Positions 47,065 through 58,287 of a DNA stretch of 64,000 nt are shown in pieces (the stretch's first letter is position 1; each line of letters begins with the position of its first letter). The notes under the pieces were generated by a model. The model did no database searches and had not been told where the DNA came from. It was given only the letters and a program-made list of their open reading frames with translations. Made by a program: the position numbers and the translations under genes. This DNA is from an uncultured Fidelibacterota bacterium (GTDB lineage: Bacteria; Fidelibacterota; Marinisomatia; Marinisomatales; TCS55), in contig CACMQQ010000001.1 of assembly GCA_902615915.1 (NCBI GenBank), forward strand, positions 1-64,000, in the 5' to 3' direction.

Positions 47065-47619
47065 TTATGCGTTATATTTATTCATGGCTTTATTCAGGCC
47101 ATCTTTAAAAATAAGCTCAGCAGCATCAGCTGCTCTTATAATCATTTCATCAGCTAAATTTTGGTCTGATTCTTTAAAATCCTTAAGGACATATTGTTCA
47201 GAAGGCCTAAGCTTGGTACCAACTGCTATACCAAATCTTATTCTTGGAAAATTATTATCTCTGTTCTGGTATATTATTGATTCCATGCCTTTATGGCAAC
47301 CATCTCCTCCTTTTGGGCGGATTCTTAATTTGCCTAATGGAAGATCTATATCATCAACGATTACATGAACATTAGATAGTAACAATCCTTGATTAATACA
47401 AAATTCTTTAACAGCTTTGCCAGACTTATTCATACCAGTCAATGGTTTCATCAATGTTGCTCTTGAGTCATTTTTTTCTCCGAATACATAGCTTCCCTTA
47501 CCAGGATTTAGTCTGACTTTCCATCTTTTACACAATTCATCAATTACCCAAAATCCAGCATTGTGCTTTGTTTTAGCATAAATCGATCCTGGGTTACCTA
47601 AACCTACAAAAGATATCAT
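47065..47619 (-). CDS. pth: Peptidyl-tRNA hydrolase
   Basis: GLGNPGSIYAKTKHNAGFWVIDEL, LMKPLTGMNKSG, VIVDDIDLPLGKLRIRPKGGDGCHKGM. Confidence 0.95.
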   Translation of the reverse strand: MISFVGLGNPGSIYAKTKHNAGFWVIDELCKRWKVRLNPGKGSYVFGEKNDSRATLMKPLTGMNKSGKAVKEFCINQGLLLSNVHVIVDDIDLPLGKLRIRPKGGDGCHKGMESIIYQNRDNNFPRIRFGIAVGTKLRPSEQYVLKDFKESDQNLADEMIIRAADAAELIFKDGLNKAMNKYNA

Positions 47620-47621
47620 CT

Positions 47622-48293
47622 TTACGACTCTTTTTTATCCTCACTAGAATCAGTTTCTTTATTGTTAGCATCTGATGAACTATCTTCCTGAGAAGTCGGT
47701 TCATCATCTGTGTCAGCAGTTTCATCGACAATGGACTCTGATTCAGCTTTCGGCTCATTACATACAACAATCGTTGTATCTGACAATGTTTCAAGCGTTA
47801 TATCTTCATCTAATTTTAAATCACCAGCAGATATTGAACCATTTAGATCTAAATCAGTTATATCAACTATTATACTTTCTGGAACATCAGTTGGAAAGCA
47901 CTGAATATCAATATTGCTCAGAGTCTGAGTAAGTATTCCTCCTTGTATAACTCCAACAGAATTTCCCTCCAAGACCAATGGAATAGAAATTTTCATTTTT
48001 TCGTCTCTTCTTACTCTCAACAAATCAATGTGCATAATCTGCTCAGTAACAGGATGGTATTGAGCCTCTTTTATCATAGCATATATGGTCTCATTGTTGA
48101 TATCTAATTCAAAAACGCGATTTCCTGATTGAATAGCCTTTTGAAGTAATTTTTTATCAATTGAAAAGTTTTTATTTTGTTCTCCAGTATAGTAATAATT
48201 AACTAAGACACCGCCATTTCGTCTAATGCTCCTAGCAGCGCTAGTTCCAAGATTTTTTCTTTCTTCAAGATCAAGTTTATAGTAAGATGCCAC
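47622..48293 (-). CDS. rplY: 50S ribosomal protein L25/general stress protein Ctc
   Basis: N-terminal bL25 domain, HIDLLRVRRDEKMKISIPLVLEGNSVGVIQGGILTQTLSNIDIQCFPTDVPESI, acidic tail. Confidence 0.92.
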   Translation of the reverse strand: MASYYKLDLEERKNLGTSAARSIRRNGGVLVNYYYTGEQNKNFSIDKKLLQKAIQSGNRVFELDINNETIYAMIKEAQYHPVTEQIMHIDLLRVRRDEKMKISIPLVLEGNSVGVIQGGILTQTLSNIDIQCFPTDVPESIIVDITDLDLNGSISAGDLKLDEDITLETLSDTTIVVCNEPKAESESIVDETADTDDEPTSQEDSSSDANNKETDSSEDKKES

Positions 48294-48307
48294 TTTTTTA
48301 CCTCATA

Positions 48308-49252
48308 TTAAAATTCAAATAATTCACTAACAGATTTTCCTTTATAGACTCTTTCAATTGCTTCAGCAAAAACATTTGCCACAGTTACAACTTCTATTTT
48401 AGCAATTTTCTTTTCATCAGGAATATCCACTGTATCCGTAACGATTAGTTTGTTAATAACAGAATTCTCAATTTTTTCACATGCATTTCCTGATAACAAT
48501 GCATGTGTAGCTACTGCAGTGACGCTTCGAGCTCCATTTTTAATAGCCGCCTCAGCTGCATTTACAGTCGTTCCCGCAGTATCAATCATATCATCGATTA
48601 TTAAAACATCTTTGTTATCTAAATCACCGATTAAATGCATCACCTGAGCTTTATTTGGTGCATATCTTCTTTTATCAATTAAAGCGAAGTGCATTCCAAG
48701 TTTTTTTGCGTAAGATTGACTGATTCTTGCAGAACCAACATCCGGTGATAAAACTACAGAATTGTCAGGATCAAGATTTAATGATTTAATAGCGTCTAAG
48801 AGAACTAATCTGCTGTAAATATGATCAAAAGGAATCGTAGCAAAGCCCTGAATCTGAGTGGAGTGCAAATCCATTGTTATAATTCTAGCAGCACCAGTAG
48901 TAGTAAATAGATCGACCATAACCTTAGATGAAACTGGCACTCTTGGTCTATCTTTCCTATCTTGTCTGCCATATCCGAAATATGGCACTACTGCCGTAAC
49001 ATTTCTAGCAGAGGCTCTTACCGCGGCATCTATAATTAAAACTAATTCCATTATATTTTCTGCTGGACTGTTTGTTGGCTGTATTATAAAAACATCGGTG
49101 CCTCTTATATTTTCTTCAAATTGTAGCCAAAGCTCACCATCTGAAAAGGTTTTTATAGATAGTGCGCCTAAATCCTTTCCAAGGGAACTTGCAATTCCTG
49201 AAGCAAGTGTAGGATTGCTCCTACCGCTAAAAATCTTTAGTTTTTTACTCAT
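48308..49252 (-). CDS. prs: Ribose-phosphate pyrophosphokinase (start corrected to MSKKLKIFSG)
   Basis: FSDGELWLQFEENIRGTDVFIIQPT, RQDRKDRPRVPVSSK, DVLIIDDMIDTAGT; the upstream listed start runs into the tRNA. Confidence 0.95.
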   Translation of the reverse strand: MSKKLKIFSGRSNPTLASGIASSLGKDLGALSIKTFSDGELWLQFEENIRGTDVFIIQPTNSPAENIMELVLIIDAAVRASARNVTAVVPYFGYGRQDRKDRPRVPVSSKVMVDLFTTTGAARIITMDLHSTQIQGFATIPFDHIYSRLVLLDAIKSLNLDPDNSVVLSPDVGSARISQSYAKKLGMHFALIDKRRYAPNKAQVMHLIGDLDNKDVLIIDDMIDTAGTTVNAAEAAIKNGARSVTAVATHALLSGNACEKIENSVINKLIVTDTVDIPDEKKIAKIEVVTVANVFAEAIERVYKGKSVSELFEF

Positions 49253-49271
49253 TGATAATTTTAATATTTTG

Positions 49272-49342
49272 CTGGGGCGTAGGGACTCGAACCCCAACTG
49301 CCGGGACCAAAACCCGGTGTCCTACCATTAGACGACGCCCCA
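49272..49342 (-). tRNA. tRNA-Gln (TTG anticodon)
   Basis: Minus strand TGGGGCGTCGTCTAATGGTAGGACACCGGGTTTTGGTCCCGGCAGTTGGGGTTCGAGTCCCTACGCCCCAG; loop TTTTGGT. Confidence 0.96.
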
Positions 49343-49353
49343 AGTTTAAAAAA

Positions 49354-50193
49354 TTAGATTGGATTAGTAAGGTAGGTTTGATATTTGTTTCGGAAAAATA
49401 ACTCGGCTTCTTTCGCAGAAGTTTCATCGTTAAAGACCCCAAACACAGTCGAACCAGTGCCCGACAGACTGGAAAAAATTGCTCCAAATTCAGTTAAGCC
49501 TGTCTTAATCTTTCCAATCTCTGGATATGTCGGAATAACAATCCGTTCAAAATCATTCTCAAAAAACTTTACGTTATTAATACTTTTTTTTGTATGAAAA
49601 ACGCTCTCAAAGCTATTATCATTATCTATTTTTTTCAATTGATTTTTTAATTTATCAAAAGCCCATTTAGTACTAATGCTAAAATTAGGTAATACCATTA
49701 AAAATTTGCCCTCAAATGGTCTTGAAATATTTTCTAACACATCACCTTTACCTGACCCTTTCTGGGTTTTACCATTAATAAAAAATGGAGCATCAGCGCT
49801 GAATTGTGATGATAATTTTTCTAACTCGGTATTACTAATATTTAAATTATAAATTTTTTTGATAGCTTTTAATAGCGTTGCTCCATTTGACGAACCTGCT
49901 CCTAAACCAGTTCCTGGAGGGATTTGCTTTGCTATATGGACCGATAATCCTTTGATCGCACTTGGAAACAAATCTTTTATTATTCTATATGCTCTATAAC
50001 ATGTATTTTTTTTGTTTAGTGGAACGCTATCTAGGTTTGAACTCAATTCAAAACCTGTATTTTTATTATGAATTTTTAAAATATCTCCACAATCTAACTC
50101 CTGAAAAATTGTTGAAATGTTATGATAACCATCACTTCTTATTCCAATAACTTTGAGTCCAATATTTACTTTAACATTAGATCTAAATATCAT
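49354..50193 (-). CDS. ispE: 4-diphosphocytidyl-2-C-methyl-D-erythritol kinase
   Basis: KVNIGLKVIGIRSDGYHNISTIFQ, IPPGTGLGAGSSNGATLLKA, SLSGTGSTVFGVF. Confidence 0.94.
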   Translation of the reverse strand: MIFRSNVKVNIGLKVIGIRSDGYHNISTIFQELDCGDILKIHNKNTGFELSSNLDSVPLNKKNTCYRAYRIIKDLFPSAIKGLSVHIAKQIPPGTGLGAGSSNGATLLKAIKKIYNLNISNTELEKLSSQFSADAPFFINGKTQKGSGKGDVLENISRPFEGKFLMVLPNFSISTKWAFDKLKNQLKKIDNDNSFESVFHTKKSINNVKFFENDFERIVIPTYPEIGKIKTGLTEFGAIFSSLSGTGSTVFGVFNDETSAKEAELFFRNKYQTYLTNPI

Positions 50194-50678
50194 AATCTAT
50201 TATCATTATTTTCAATTGTAACAATAGATTGAGCAGCTAAGCCCTCCCCTCTTCCAATGTAACCTAAAAAGTCAGTTGTCGTTGCTTTAATAGATACTTG
50301 ATTTAATTTCAATTCTAACATATTTGAAATATTTGTCCTCATTTGATCTATATAAGTTCTAAGTTTCGGGCTTTGTAGTATTACAACAGAGTCAATATGC
50401 AGTATTTTATGATTTTTATTTAAAATCTCTTTTTTAACAATTTTTAAAAAATCACCGCTGTGAAAATTTTTGTATTTTATATTATCGCTTGGAAAAAGTA
50501 ATCCTATGTCGCCACTTGCAGTTGCGCCTAAAATTGCATCTATGATTGCATGAATTAAAACATCTCCATCTGAGTGACCAATTGATCCAACATTGCTTTC
50601 TATCTTAACACCGCCAATAACTAAACTTTCGCCTTCTCCTAATTGATGAGCGTCATAACCAATTCCGCTTTTAATCAT
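50190..50678 (-). CDS. ispF: 2-C-methyl-D-erythritol 2,4-cyclodiphosphate synthase (start corrected to MIKSGIGYDAH)
   Basis: GIGYDAHQLGEGESLVIGGV, GHSDGDVLIHAIIDAILGA, VSIKATTTDFLGYIGRGEGLAA. Confidence 0.95.
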   Translation of the reverse strand: MIKSGIGYDAHQLGEGESLVIGGVKIESNVGSIGHSDGDVLIHAIIDAILGATASGDIGLLFPSDNIKYKNFHSGDFLKIVKKEILNKNHKILHIDSVVILQSPKLRTYIDQMRTNISNMLELKLNQVSIKATTTDFLGYIGRGEGLAAQSIVTIENNDNRL

Positions 50679-51354
50679 TATAAATTTCCTTAAATATAGC
50701 TTTAGCCAAAAGCCAATCATCTTTTGTGGTAATCTTAATATTTAACGGAGAGCCTTCAACAATAGAAACATCATAACCAGCTTGCTCAACAAGAGATGAT
50801 TCATCTGTATAAAAAAAATTTTCATATTTTAAGTCAAAAAGAACATTCTCAATGATAGATCTTTTGAAGACTTGGGGCGTCTGAGCTTTCCAAATTTTAT
50901 CTCTATCAATAGTTTTTTTTATTTTTAAGTCTTTTGTTTCTTTTAATGTATCTGTTGAAGGAACAGCAACAACAACAGCATCAGATGTAATGCATTTTTT
51001 TATTGCTTTCTGAATTAGAGACTTAGAAATAAATGGCCTAGCGCAATCATGTATACATATAATTTGATTTTTTTTATTTGAACATTTGATTGCATTTTTC
51101 ACCGAATCTTGTCTCAATAAACCACCTTCTACAATACTAACTTTTTTTTTAAAATTTGCAACTTTGAGGTAATCATTCACTTGATTTTTATCATCTTTTG
51201 AAACAGCTATAATTACCTCGTTTATTTCATCGCAAAAAACAAATGGAGAAATAGCGTACATTAAAACTGATTTGTTTTTATAATGCAAGAATTGTTTTTT
51301 CTTCCCGAAACGCTCCCCTTTTCCAGCCGCAGGAATTATAACACTTACGCTCAA
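50671..51354 (-). CDS. ispD: 2-C-methyl-D-erythritol 4-phosphate cytidylyltransferase
   Basis: VSVIIPAAGKGERFGKKKQFLHY, IHDCARPFIS, WKAQTPQVF. Confidence 0.94.
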   Translation of the reverse strand: MSVSVIIPAAGKGERFGKKKQFLHYKNKSVLMYAISPFVFCDEINEVIIAVSKDDKNQVNDYLKVANFKKKVSIVEGGLLRQDSVKNAIKCSNKKNQIICIHDCARPFISKSLIQKAIKKCITSDAVVVAVPSTDTLKETKDLKIKKTIDRDKIWKAQTPQVFKRSIIENVLFDLKYENFFYTDESSLVEQAGYDVSIVEGSPLNIKITTKDDWLLAKAIFKEIYND

Positions 51355-51369
51355 TATCTTCTTCCTTAA

Positions 51370-52422
51370 TTACATAATAAGCATAGCGTCGCCATAGCTC
51401 AAAAATCTATAATTATTTTTTTTAGCTTCTTTATAAGCCTTCATGATAAGATCGCGATCTGCAAAAGCTGATACCATCATAAGCAGTGTACTTTTCGGCT
51501 GATGAAAATTAGTAATCATAGCATCGACCATTTTAAAATCATAGGGAGGATAAATAAATTTATCTGTCCATCCTCGTTTAGGCGAGACTTGAAAACCTGA
51601 AACAGCAACTGTCTCAAGGGATCTAACTGATGATGTACCAACTGCGAAAACGCGTCTTCTTTTTTTCTTAGTTTCATTTATAGACAATGCTATTTTAGGC
51701 GAGACTTCAAAATATTCAGAATCCATTTGATGGCGATTCAAATCTTCAACCTGAACAGGACGAAACGTACCCAGGCCGATATGAAGAGTTGTGTGTTCCA
51801 TTTTAGCGCCTTTTTTTACGATATTTTCAATTAAACCTTGTGTAAAATGTAAACCAGCAGTGGGAGCTGCAACAGCGCCTCTGTGTTCAGCAAACACAGT
51901 TTGATATCTTTCTTTATCGCTGGGCTCTGATTTTCTTTTTATATAAGGAGGTAAAGGCGATATGCCAACTTTGTCAATTATATCATATATATCATCGCCA
52001 TCATACTCAAATCTAACTACTCTTCCTCCAGAAATTGTATTATCAATAACATCGCAGAAAACATTATCAGTAAACATTAGCTTATTACCAATCCTTACTT
52101 TCCTTGCTGGTCTTACCATTACCTCCCATAAATCATTTTCTAGCTCTCTTAACAAAAATACCTCGACCTTGGCATCAGTCCTATCTTTACTAGCATAAAG
52201 TCTGGCTGGAAATACTTTGGTATTGTTTGTTATTACAAGATCATTTTTTCTTAAATAATCCGGTAAATCAGAGAATAGTTTATGTTCAATCTCTCCTGAT
52301 TCTTTATGGATAACCATTAATTTAGATTTATCTCTTTTCTCGGTTGGATATTGTGCAATATATTTTTCCGGCAATGAATAGTCAAAATCTGCCAATTTCC
52401 ATTTCTTTTTCTTTTCAATCAT
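51370..52422 (-). CDS. queA: tRNA preQ1(34) S-adenosylmethionine ribosyltransferase-isomerase
   Basis: [54 protein letters not shown]. Confidence 0.95.
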   Translation of the reverse strand: MIEKKKKWKLADFDYSLPEKYIAQYPTEKRDKSKLMVIHKESGEIEHKLFSDLPDYLRKNDLVITNNTKVFPARLYASKDRTDAKVEVFLLRELENDLWEVMVRPARKVRIGNKLMFTDNVFCDVIDNTISGGRVVRFEYDGDDIYDIIDKVGISPLPPYIKRKSEPSDKERYQTVFAEHRGAVAAPTAGLHFTQGLIENIVKKGAKMEHTTLHIGLGTFRPVQVEDLNRHQMDSEYFEVSPKIALSINETKKKRRRVFAVGTSSVRSLETVAVSGFQVSPKRGWTDKFIYPPYDFKMVDAMITNFHQPKSTLLMMVSAFADRDLIMKAYKEAKKNNYRFLSYGDAMLIM

Positions 52423-53441
52423 TTAAATAGCCTTTGTTGTTTGTCTGTTATTTTTTTCCCGAGCAAATCAAATGCTCTTTTGTTAGCAATTCTTCCTCTC
52501 GATGTTCGCTGGATGAAACCTTGTTTTATTAAATATGGTTCATAGACATCTTCGATTGTAGTAGGGTCTTCACTTACTGCAACGGAGAGTGAATTCACTC
52601 CTACCGGCCCTCCATCAAAACGTTCAATTAAAGTATTTAAAATAAGCCTATCCATTTCATCTAAGCCAAAATTATCTATTCCTAGATTTTCAAGTGATTC
52701 AATAGCGGTTTTTTTATTTATTTTACCATCAGCTTTAACTTCAGCATAATCTCTCGTTCTTCTCAAAATTCTGTTTGCTATTCTTGGGGTTCCCCTGGAG
52801 CGTTTTGAAAGTTCTAAAGCCCCGTCATTATCAATTTTTACATTTAATATTTTTGCGGATCTTTTAATTATCTTTAATAAATCTTTAGGTTCATAAAAAT
52901 CAACTCGCAGAACAATGCCAAAACGGTCTCTTAATGGTGATGTGAGATTACCTAATTTTGTTGTAGCTCCAACAAGCGTAAACGGCTCTATGTTTAATTG
53001 CACAGTCTTTGCGTTAGGACCTTTATCTATAAGTATTTCTATTTGGTAGTCTTCCATTGCTGAATATAAATATTCTTCAACAACTGAATTAACCCTATGG
53101 ATTTCATCTATAAAAAAAACATCTTTTCTAGAAAAACTAGTAAGCATTCCAGCAAGATCACCAGCTCGTTCCAAAACTGGTCCAGAGGTCTGTTTTATTT
53201 CAACATTTAATTCCTTAGAAATAATATTAGACAGGGTTGTTTTTCCTAAACCAGGAGGACCAAACAATAACACATGATCTAAAGCTTCATTTCTTTTTTT
53301 TGCTGCTTTAATATAAAGACTTAGACTGTCCACTAATTCATTTTGTCCTATAAAATCTTCTAATTTAACAGGTCGTAAAGATTTTTCATTAAACAGGTCA
53401 TCTTCAAAAGGGTTAGGATCAGTTATGTGTAATTCAGTCAT
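52419..53441 (-). CDS. ruvB: Holliday junction branch migration helicase RuvB
   Basis: [65 protein letters not shown]. Confidence 0.97.
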   Translation of the reverse strand: MTELHITDPNPFEDDLFNEKSLRPVKLEDFIGQNELVDSLSLYIKAAKKRNEALDHVLLFGPPGLGKTTLSNIISKELNVEIKQTSGPVLERAGDLAGMLTSFSRKDVFFIDEIHRVNSVVEEYLYSAMEDYQIEILIDKGPNAKTVQLNIEPFTLVGATTKLGNLTSPLRDRFGIVLRVDFYEPKDLLKIIKRSAKILNVKIDNDGALELSKRSRGTPRIANRILRRTRDYAEVKADGKINKKTAIESLENLGIDNFGLDEMDRLILNTLIERFDGGPVGVNSLSVAVSEDPTTIEDVYEPYLIKQGFIQRTSRGRIANKRAFDLLGKKITDKQQRLFK

Positions 53442-53532
53442 TATTTATAAAAATAAAAAAAATTGGATAAAAATCGTAACTAAACATACAAAAATGATTA
53501 AGCTTGGGCAAATGCAGTAAGTAAAGAGATTT

Positions 53533-56349
53533 TTACATTAATTCTTTCTTTAGAAATTGACCTGTATATGAATCTTTTATTTGAACTAAATCCTCAGGGC
53601 ATCCTGAGAAAATTATATTACCCCCCATATTACCACCTTCGGGCCCTAAATCAATAATCCAATCTGCATTTTTAATTACATCAAGATTGTGTTCTATTAC
53701 TATTACTGTATTACCTTTATCAACTAGTTTTTGTATAACAGAAAGCAAAAGTTTAATATCCTCAAAATGAAGACCTGTTGTGGGCTCATCAAGGATATAT
53801 ATAGTTTTATCCCTGGACATTTTGGAAAGCTCAGATGCAAGCTTAATTCTTTGCGCTTCACCACCAGATAAGGTTGTGGCCTGTTGCCCAAGCTTTATAT
53901 ATCCAAGACCAACTTCATTTAATGTTGATAATTTTTTAAATACTTGAGGAATATTTTCAAAAAAGTTCAAAGCTTGTGAAACTGACATATCAAGCACTTC
54001 TGCTATATTTTTGCCTTTATATTTAATTTCTAATGTTTCTCTATTATATCTATTTCCACTGCAGACCTCGCATGTAACGTAAACATCAGGCAAAAAATTC
54101 ATTTCAATTTTTATTATACCATCTCCTTCGCAGCTCTCACATCTACCTCCCTTTACATTAAAAGAAAACCTTCCAGGCTTATAACCTCTAATTTTTGATT
54201 CGGGTAACTTAGTAAATAGATCTCTAACAAAAGTAAATAAACCAGTATATGTTGCCGGATTAGATCTTGGTGTTCTTCCTATTGGCTTTTGATCAATCTC
54301 AATTATTTTATCTAAGTACTCTGCTCCTTTTATTTCATCAAATTGCAAAGGATAACACCTTTTATTATTAAGTTTTTTTGCCAGCGAAGGATATAGTGTG
54401 CTATTAATGAGCGTGCTTTTACCAGAACCGCTGACACCTGTAACTACGACTAAGGTTGATAATGGAAAAGATATATCAATATTTTTTAAATTGTTGCCCG
54501 ATGCTCCAATAAGTTGTAAATACTTTCCATTGCCTTTTCTTCTATTTACAGGTGAATCTATTTTTTTCTTTCCAGTTAAATATTGTCCTGTGATTGAGTT
54601 TTTTGATTTTTGAATTTCTTTAGGGGAGCCAGAAAAAACAATAGACCCCCCATTAACACCGGCGCCGGGACCAATATCAATTATTTGATCGGAAGACTCC
54701 ATTGTCTCTTTATCGTGTTCAACGACTATCACAGAATTTCCGATATCCCTTAATTTTTTTAATGAGCTCAAAAGACGTTCATTGTCCCTAGAATGCAATC
54801 CAATTGAAGGTTCATCTAAAATATAAAGTACCCCTACAAGCTGACTCCCTATTTGAGTCGCGAGACGTATTCTTTGCGCCTCTCCTCCTGAAAGTGTGGC
54901 TGCAGATCTATCAAGAGTTAAATAGCCAAGCCCAACATCTTTTAAAAAGTTAAGCCTATTGATTATCTCTTTTAAAATTTGGCTACTAATTTGCTGATCT
55001 GTTCTAGATAGCTTAATTGATTCGAAATTTTCCAATAAATTAATAATCGGCATGGCTGATATTTCGCCTAAATTTTTTTTATCTATCAAAACAGATTGTG
55101 ATTCTTTTTTTAATCTGGACCCATTGCATTTTGTGCATTTTATCATTCTCATAAACTGCTCAACCCACTCCCTAATGTGATTAGATTTTGTTTGTCGATA
55201 TCTTCTCATTAGGTTTGATACTGTTCCTTCCCAACCGCCGGTATAGGTTCCTGACCAGCGCTCAGAAGAATATTGCATCTCTAATTTTTTATTTCCAGTC
55301 CCATACAAAAGTATTTCTTTGACATTTCTATCGAGCTTATACCAAGGTGTGGTAAAGTTAAATCCGTAATGTTCTGATAAACTTCTTAGCATGTTGCCAT
55401 ACCAATTACCTCTTGGCTGTTCGCCTAGAGGAATAATCGCACCTTGAATTAAGGACTTAGTTTTATCTGGTACCAATAATTCAGGATCAATCTCCATATT
55501 AGAGCCCAAACCATCACAGTGTTTACACGCTCCATAAGGAGAATTAAAAGAGAACATCCTTGGGGAAAGCTCTTCCATTGATATTTCACAATGCGTGCAA
55601 GCAAAATGCTCGCTGAATAGATGGTCTTTATCAGGTAATTCGTTAATAACAACTGTTCCGGAGCTAATTTTTAGCGCTAGTTCAATTGATTCAGTGAGCC
55701 TATCAGATTGTGAATCATCAACTAATAATCTGTCAATTACCACTTCAATGGTATGCTTTTTATTTTTTTCTAAATTTATATTTTGATTTATATCATGTAC
55801 TTTGCCGTCAATTCTTGCTCTTATAAATCCGTCTTTTTTAATACTCTCAAGGATTTTTTTGTGCTCACCCTTTCTTCCCTTCACTAATGGAGCCAAAACA
55901 ATAATTTTAGATTCTTTCTCAATTTTCATAACAGAATCAACGATCTGCTGCACAGTTTGCTTTTGAATCAAACGATTGCAAACCCAACAATGAGGTTTTC
56001 CTATGTGAGCAAAGAGTAATCTAAAATAGTCATGTATTTCTGTAACCGTTCCAACTGTAGATCTTGGGTTTCTCGAAGCAGATTTTTGTTCAATAGAAAT
56101 GGCTGGAGATAGCCCTTCAATATAGTCAACTTCAGGCTTTTCCATTAGTCCTAAAAATTGTCTAGCATAGGAAGAGAGAGACTCAACATATCTTCTCTGC
56201 CCCTCAGCATAAAGCGTATCAAATGCTAAAGAAGATTTGCCTGAACCCGATAAGCCTGTAATAACTACAAGCTTGTTTCTCTCTATCTCAATGTCAATAT
56301 TCTTGAGGTTGTGCTGTTTAGCACCTTTAATTATGATTTTATTCTTCAA
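53533..56349 (-). CDS. uvrA: Excinuclease ABC subunit A
   Basis: Two ABC ATPase halves, [38 protein letters not shown], zinc motifs, [16 protein letters not shown]. Confidence 0.97.
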   Translation of the reverse strand: MKNKIIIKGAKQHNLKNIDIEIERNKLVVITGLSGSGKSSLAFDTLYAEGQRRYVESLSSYARQFLGLMEKPEVDYIEGLSPAISIEQKSASRNPRSTVGTVTEIHDYFRLLFAHIGKPHCWVCNRLIQKQTVQQIVDSVMKIEKESKIIVLAPLVKGRKGEHKKILESIKKDGFIRARIDGKVHDINQNINLEKNKKHTIEVVIDRLLVDDSQSDRLTESIELALKISSGTVVINELPDKDHLFSEHFACTHCEISMEELSPRMFSFNSPYGACKHCDGLGSNMEIDPELLVPDKTKSLIQGAIIPLGEQPRGNWYGNMLRSLSEHYGFNFTTPWYKLDRNVKEILLYGTGNKKLEMQYSSERWSGTYTGGWEGTVSNLMRRYRQTKSNHIREWVEQFMRMIKCTKCNGSRLKKESQSVLIDKKNLGEISAMPIINLLENFESIKLSRTDQQISSQILKEIINRLNFLKDVGLGYLTLDRSAATLSGGEAQRIRLATQIGSQLVGVLYILDEPSIGLHSRDNERLLSSLKKLRDIGNSVIVVEHDKETMESSDQIIDIGPGAGVNGGSIVFSGSPKEIQKSKNSITGQYLTGKKKIDSPVNRRKGNGKYLQLIGASGNNLKNIDISFPLSTLVVVTGVSGSGKSTLINSTLYPSLAKKLNNKRCYPLQFDEIKGAEYLDKIIEIDQKPIGRTPRSNPATYTGLFTFVRDLFTKLPESKIRGYKPGRFSFNVKGGRCESCEGDGIIKIEMNFLPDVYVTCEVCSGNRYNRETLEIKYKGKNIAEVLDMSVSQALNFFENIPQVFKKLSTLNEVGLGYIKLGQQATTLSGGEAQRIKLASELSKMSRDKTIYILDEPTTGLHFEDIKLLLSVIQKLVDKGNTVIVIEHNLDVIKNADWIIDLGPEGGNMGGNIIFSGCPEDLVQIKDSYTGQFLKKELM

Positions 56350-56439
56350 TATCTGTATAATTCTAGCCTAGATTTTACGAATAATTTATTAGTGATTCAA
56401 AAAAGCTTTTAACTTGCTCTAATTAAAAAGTTTCAATAA

Positions 56440-56967
56440 ATGCATCTATTAAAAAATCATATCATCATATCAATGCCACATATGAATGACCCTTTTTTTT
56501 CAAAATCTGTTGTTTTGATTTGTGATCACAATTCTCATGGTTCGATGGGGGTAATCATAAATAAGAAATTAGATCAAGAAAAATCCAACCCTTTATACGA
56601 CGAAGAAGATTTAAACAATGAGAGGGTGATTTTTTTTGGAGGACCAGTTATGGTAAATTTTACTCTTTTGCTTCATGATGAGAAAAAGCTTGAAGATAGC
56701 AGCTATAAGATTTCAGATAATTTATTTTTGTCTAATAATAATTTACCTAACAATAAAATTAGAATTTCAAACAAAAAATTTATTTCAGGTTATGCTGGCT
56801 GGTCAAAAAATCAACTTGAAAAAGAGATTAAAAATGGAGATTGGATTGTTCAAAAAGCAAGAAATGATTTAATCTTTGGAACAGATTGTAAAAAGATATG
56901 GAATAGTGCAATAGAATTACTTGGCTTTAACTATGATGATATTTCAATTAATGGCGGAAGCGCATAA
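56440..56967 (+). CDS. YqgE/AlgH family protein (DUF179)
   Basis: NHIIISMPHMNDPFFSKSVVLICDHNSHGSMGVIINKKL, FFGGPVM, SGYAGWSKNQLEKEIKNGDWIV. Confidence 0.9.
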   Translation: MHLLKNHIIISMPHMNDPFFSKSVVLICDHNSHGSMGVIINKKLDQEKSNPLYDEEDLNNERVIFFGGPVMVNFTLLLHDEKKLEDSSYKISDNLFLSNNNLPNNKIRISNKKFISGYAGWSKNQLEKEIKNGDWIVQKARNDLIFGTDCKKIWNSAIELLGFNYDDISINGGSA

Positions 56968-57020
56968 ATCTTTTTTCTTCTTGTAAAATTGATGATATAA
57001 ACTGCAATTTATACATAGCT

Positions 57021-57398
57021 ATGAAGTACGGCATAATTAAAAACACGCTCATTATTTTACTTCTTATAGTATTTCAAGGATGCAAAGAAGACCCGGAAAG
57101 GCATTTGAAATTAGGGAAATGGTATGTTCAAAAAGGCCTAATTGAGGAAGCTATTTTAGAGTTTAAAGAAGTTACCAGACTATACTCAGGTATGTATGAA
57201 AAAATAAACAGAGATCAAATTGCTTTATTAAGTGAGGCCCACTACAATTTATCTTTGATGTACACCAAGAAAGATTGGTGGGACTTTGCATTAAAAGAAG
57301 CTGAAAAAAGTTTTGAACTAAGACCTATTAAGGATAGCTATGATCTTGTTACCCTTATTAAAAAAAGAATAGATATAGATAAAACTGATTCTAATTAG
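57021..57398 (+). CDS. TPR-like lipoprotein
   Basis: Lipobox-like IVFQGCKED; tandem helical repeats HLKLGKWYVQKGLIEEAILEFKEV. Confidence 0.7.
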   Translation: MKYGIIKNTLIILLLIVFQGCKEDPERHLKLGKWYVQKGLIEEAILEFKEVTRLYSGMYEKINRDQIALLSEAHYNLSLMYTKKDWWDFALKEAEKSFELRPIKDSYDLVTLIKKRIDIDKTDSN

Positions 57399-57403
57399 TG
57401 TTT

Positions 57404-58186
57404 TTAAATAGCGCTTGACCTGTGCTCACCACCATCACAGTAAATTATTGAACAATTTATAAAATCTGCATCCGGCTCCATTAATAATTTAACCGTACCT
57501 GCAACATCTTCAGGCTCGGTCGTTCTCCTCATAGGATTGCGATCTTTCGTAGCGCTTACCCAATCTTCCCACTTATCAGTTATTTTTGTCAATGCCCTAG
57601 TGGGTGTTACTCCAGCTTGGATCGCATTAGCTGTAATACCAAATTGTCCTAATTCCCAACCGATTTGTCTGATTATAGCTTCCATAGCAACTTTAGCGAC
57701 ACTTACCGGTCCGTATCCTTCCATGGCAAGATAATTACCCTCGCTTGTGAGGCCCATTATTCTAGAGCCTTTTGTTAATAAATTCTCTTTAAAGAGCTTT
57801 TGTGTCCAATATAAAAGTGAATTTGACATTACATGGATTGTCATATTCATTTGTCTTTCAGTTACAGGCTTTTCTCCAAAAAAATTAGTTGTTGTACCAA
57901 AAGCTATAGAATGAAGTATTAATTTTAAAGGCTTTGAGTTTGTGACTTCTTTGATTTTAGGAATATAATCATTCATTACGTCCTCTGAAGCAGCATTAGT
58001 GTTAAAGTAATGACAATTGCCATTAGTTAATTCATTTATTTCTTCAATATTTTTCTGTGCAATTTTTTTTGCCTCACCTCTGTCTAAATGAAATGAAATA
58101 ATTCCATAGCCTTCTAAAGCTAGCTTTTTAGCAACTGCCGCACCATGGCCTGTAGAACCTCCAAGTATTAAAACCCAATCTGACAT
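57404..58186 (-). CDS. SDR-family oxidoreductase, candidate FabL/FabI-type enoyl-ACP reductase
   Basis: ILGGSTGHGAAVAKKLA, LHSIAFGTT, YGPVSVAK (YX6K), GITANAIQAGVTPTRA; divergent from fabA. Confidence 0.75.
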   Translation of the reverse strand: MSDWVLILGGSTGHGAAVAKKLALEGYGIISFHLDRGEAKKIAQKNIEEINELTNGNCHYFNTNAASEDVMNDYIPKIKEVTNSKPLKLILHSIAFGTTTNFFGEKPVTERQMNMTIHVMSNSLLYWTQKLFKENLLTKGSRIMGLTSEGNYLAMEGYGPVSVAKVAMEAIIRQIGWELGQFGITANAIQAGVTPTRALTKITDKWEDWVSATKDRNPMRRTTEPEDVAGTVKLLMEPDADFINCSIIYCDGGEHRSSAI

Positions 58187-58287
58187 AAAATCTCCTAAAT
58201 TTTATAGTAATTTAATTAGAACCATATATCTTTGAAATGAGATAGAATCATTTCGCTATTAATATCTGGTTTAGGTTATATTTAGCA

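Noticed and set aside
48858-49331. 157-aa plus-strand ORF opposite prs and tRNA-Gln
   Set aside because: Runs antisense through a conserved gene and a tRNA; no protein-like features.
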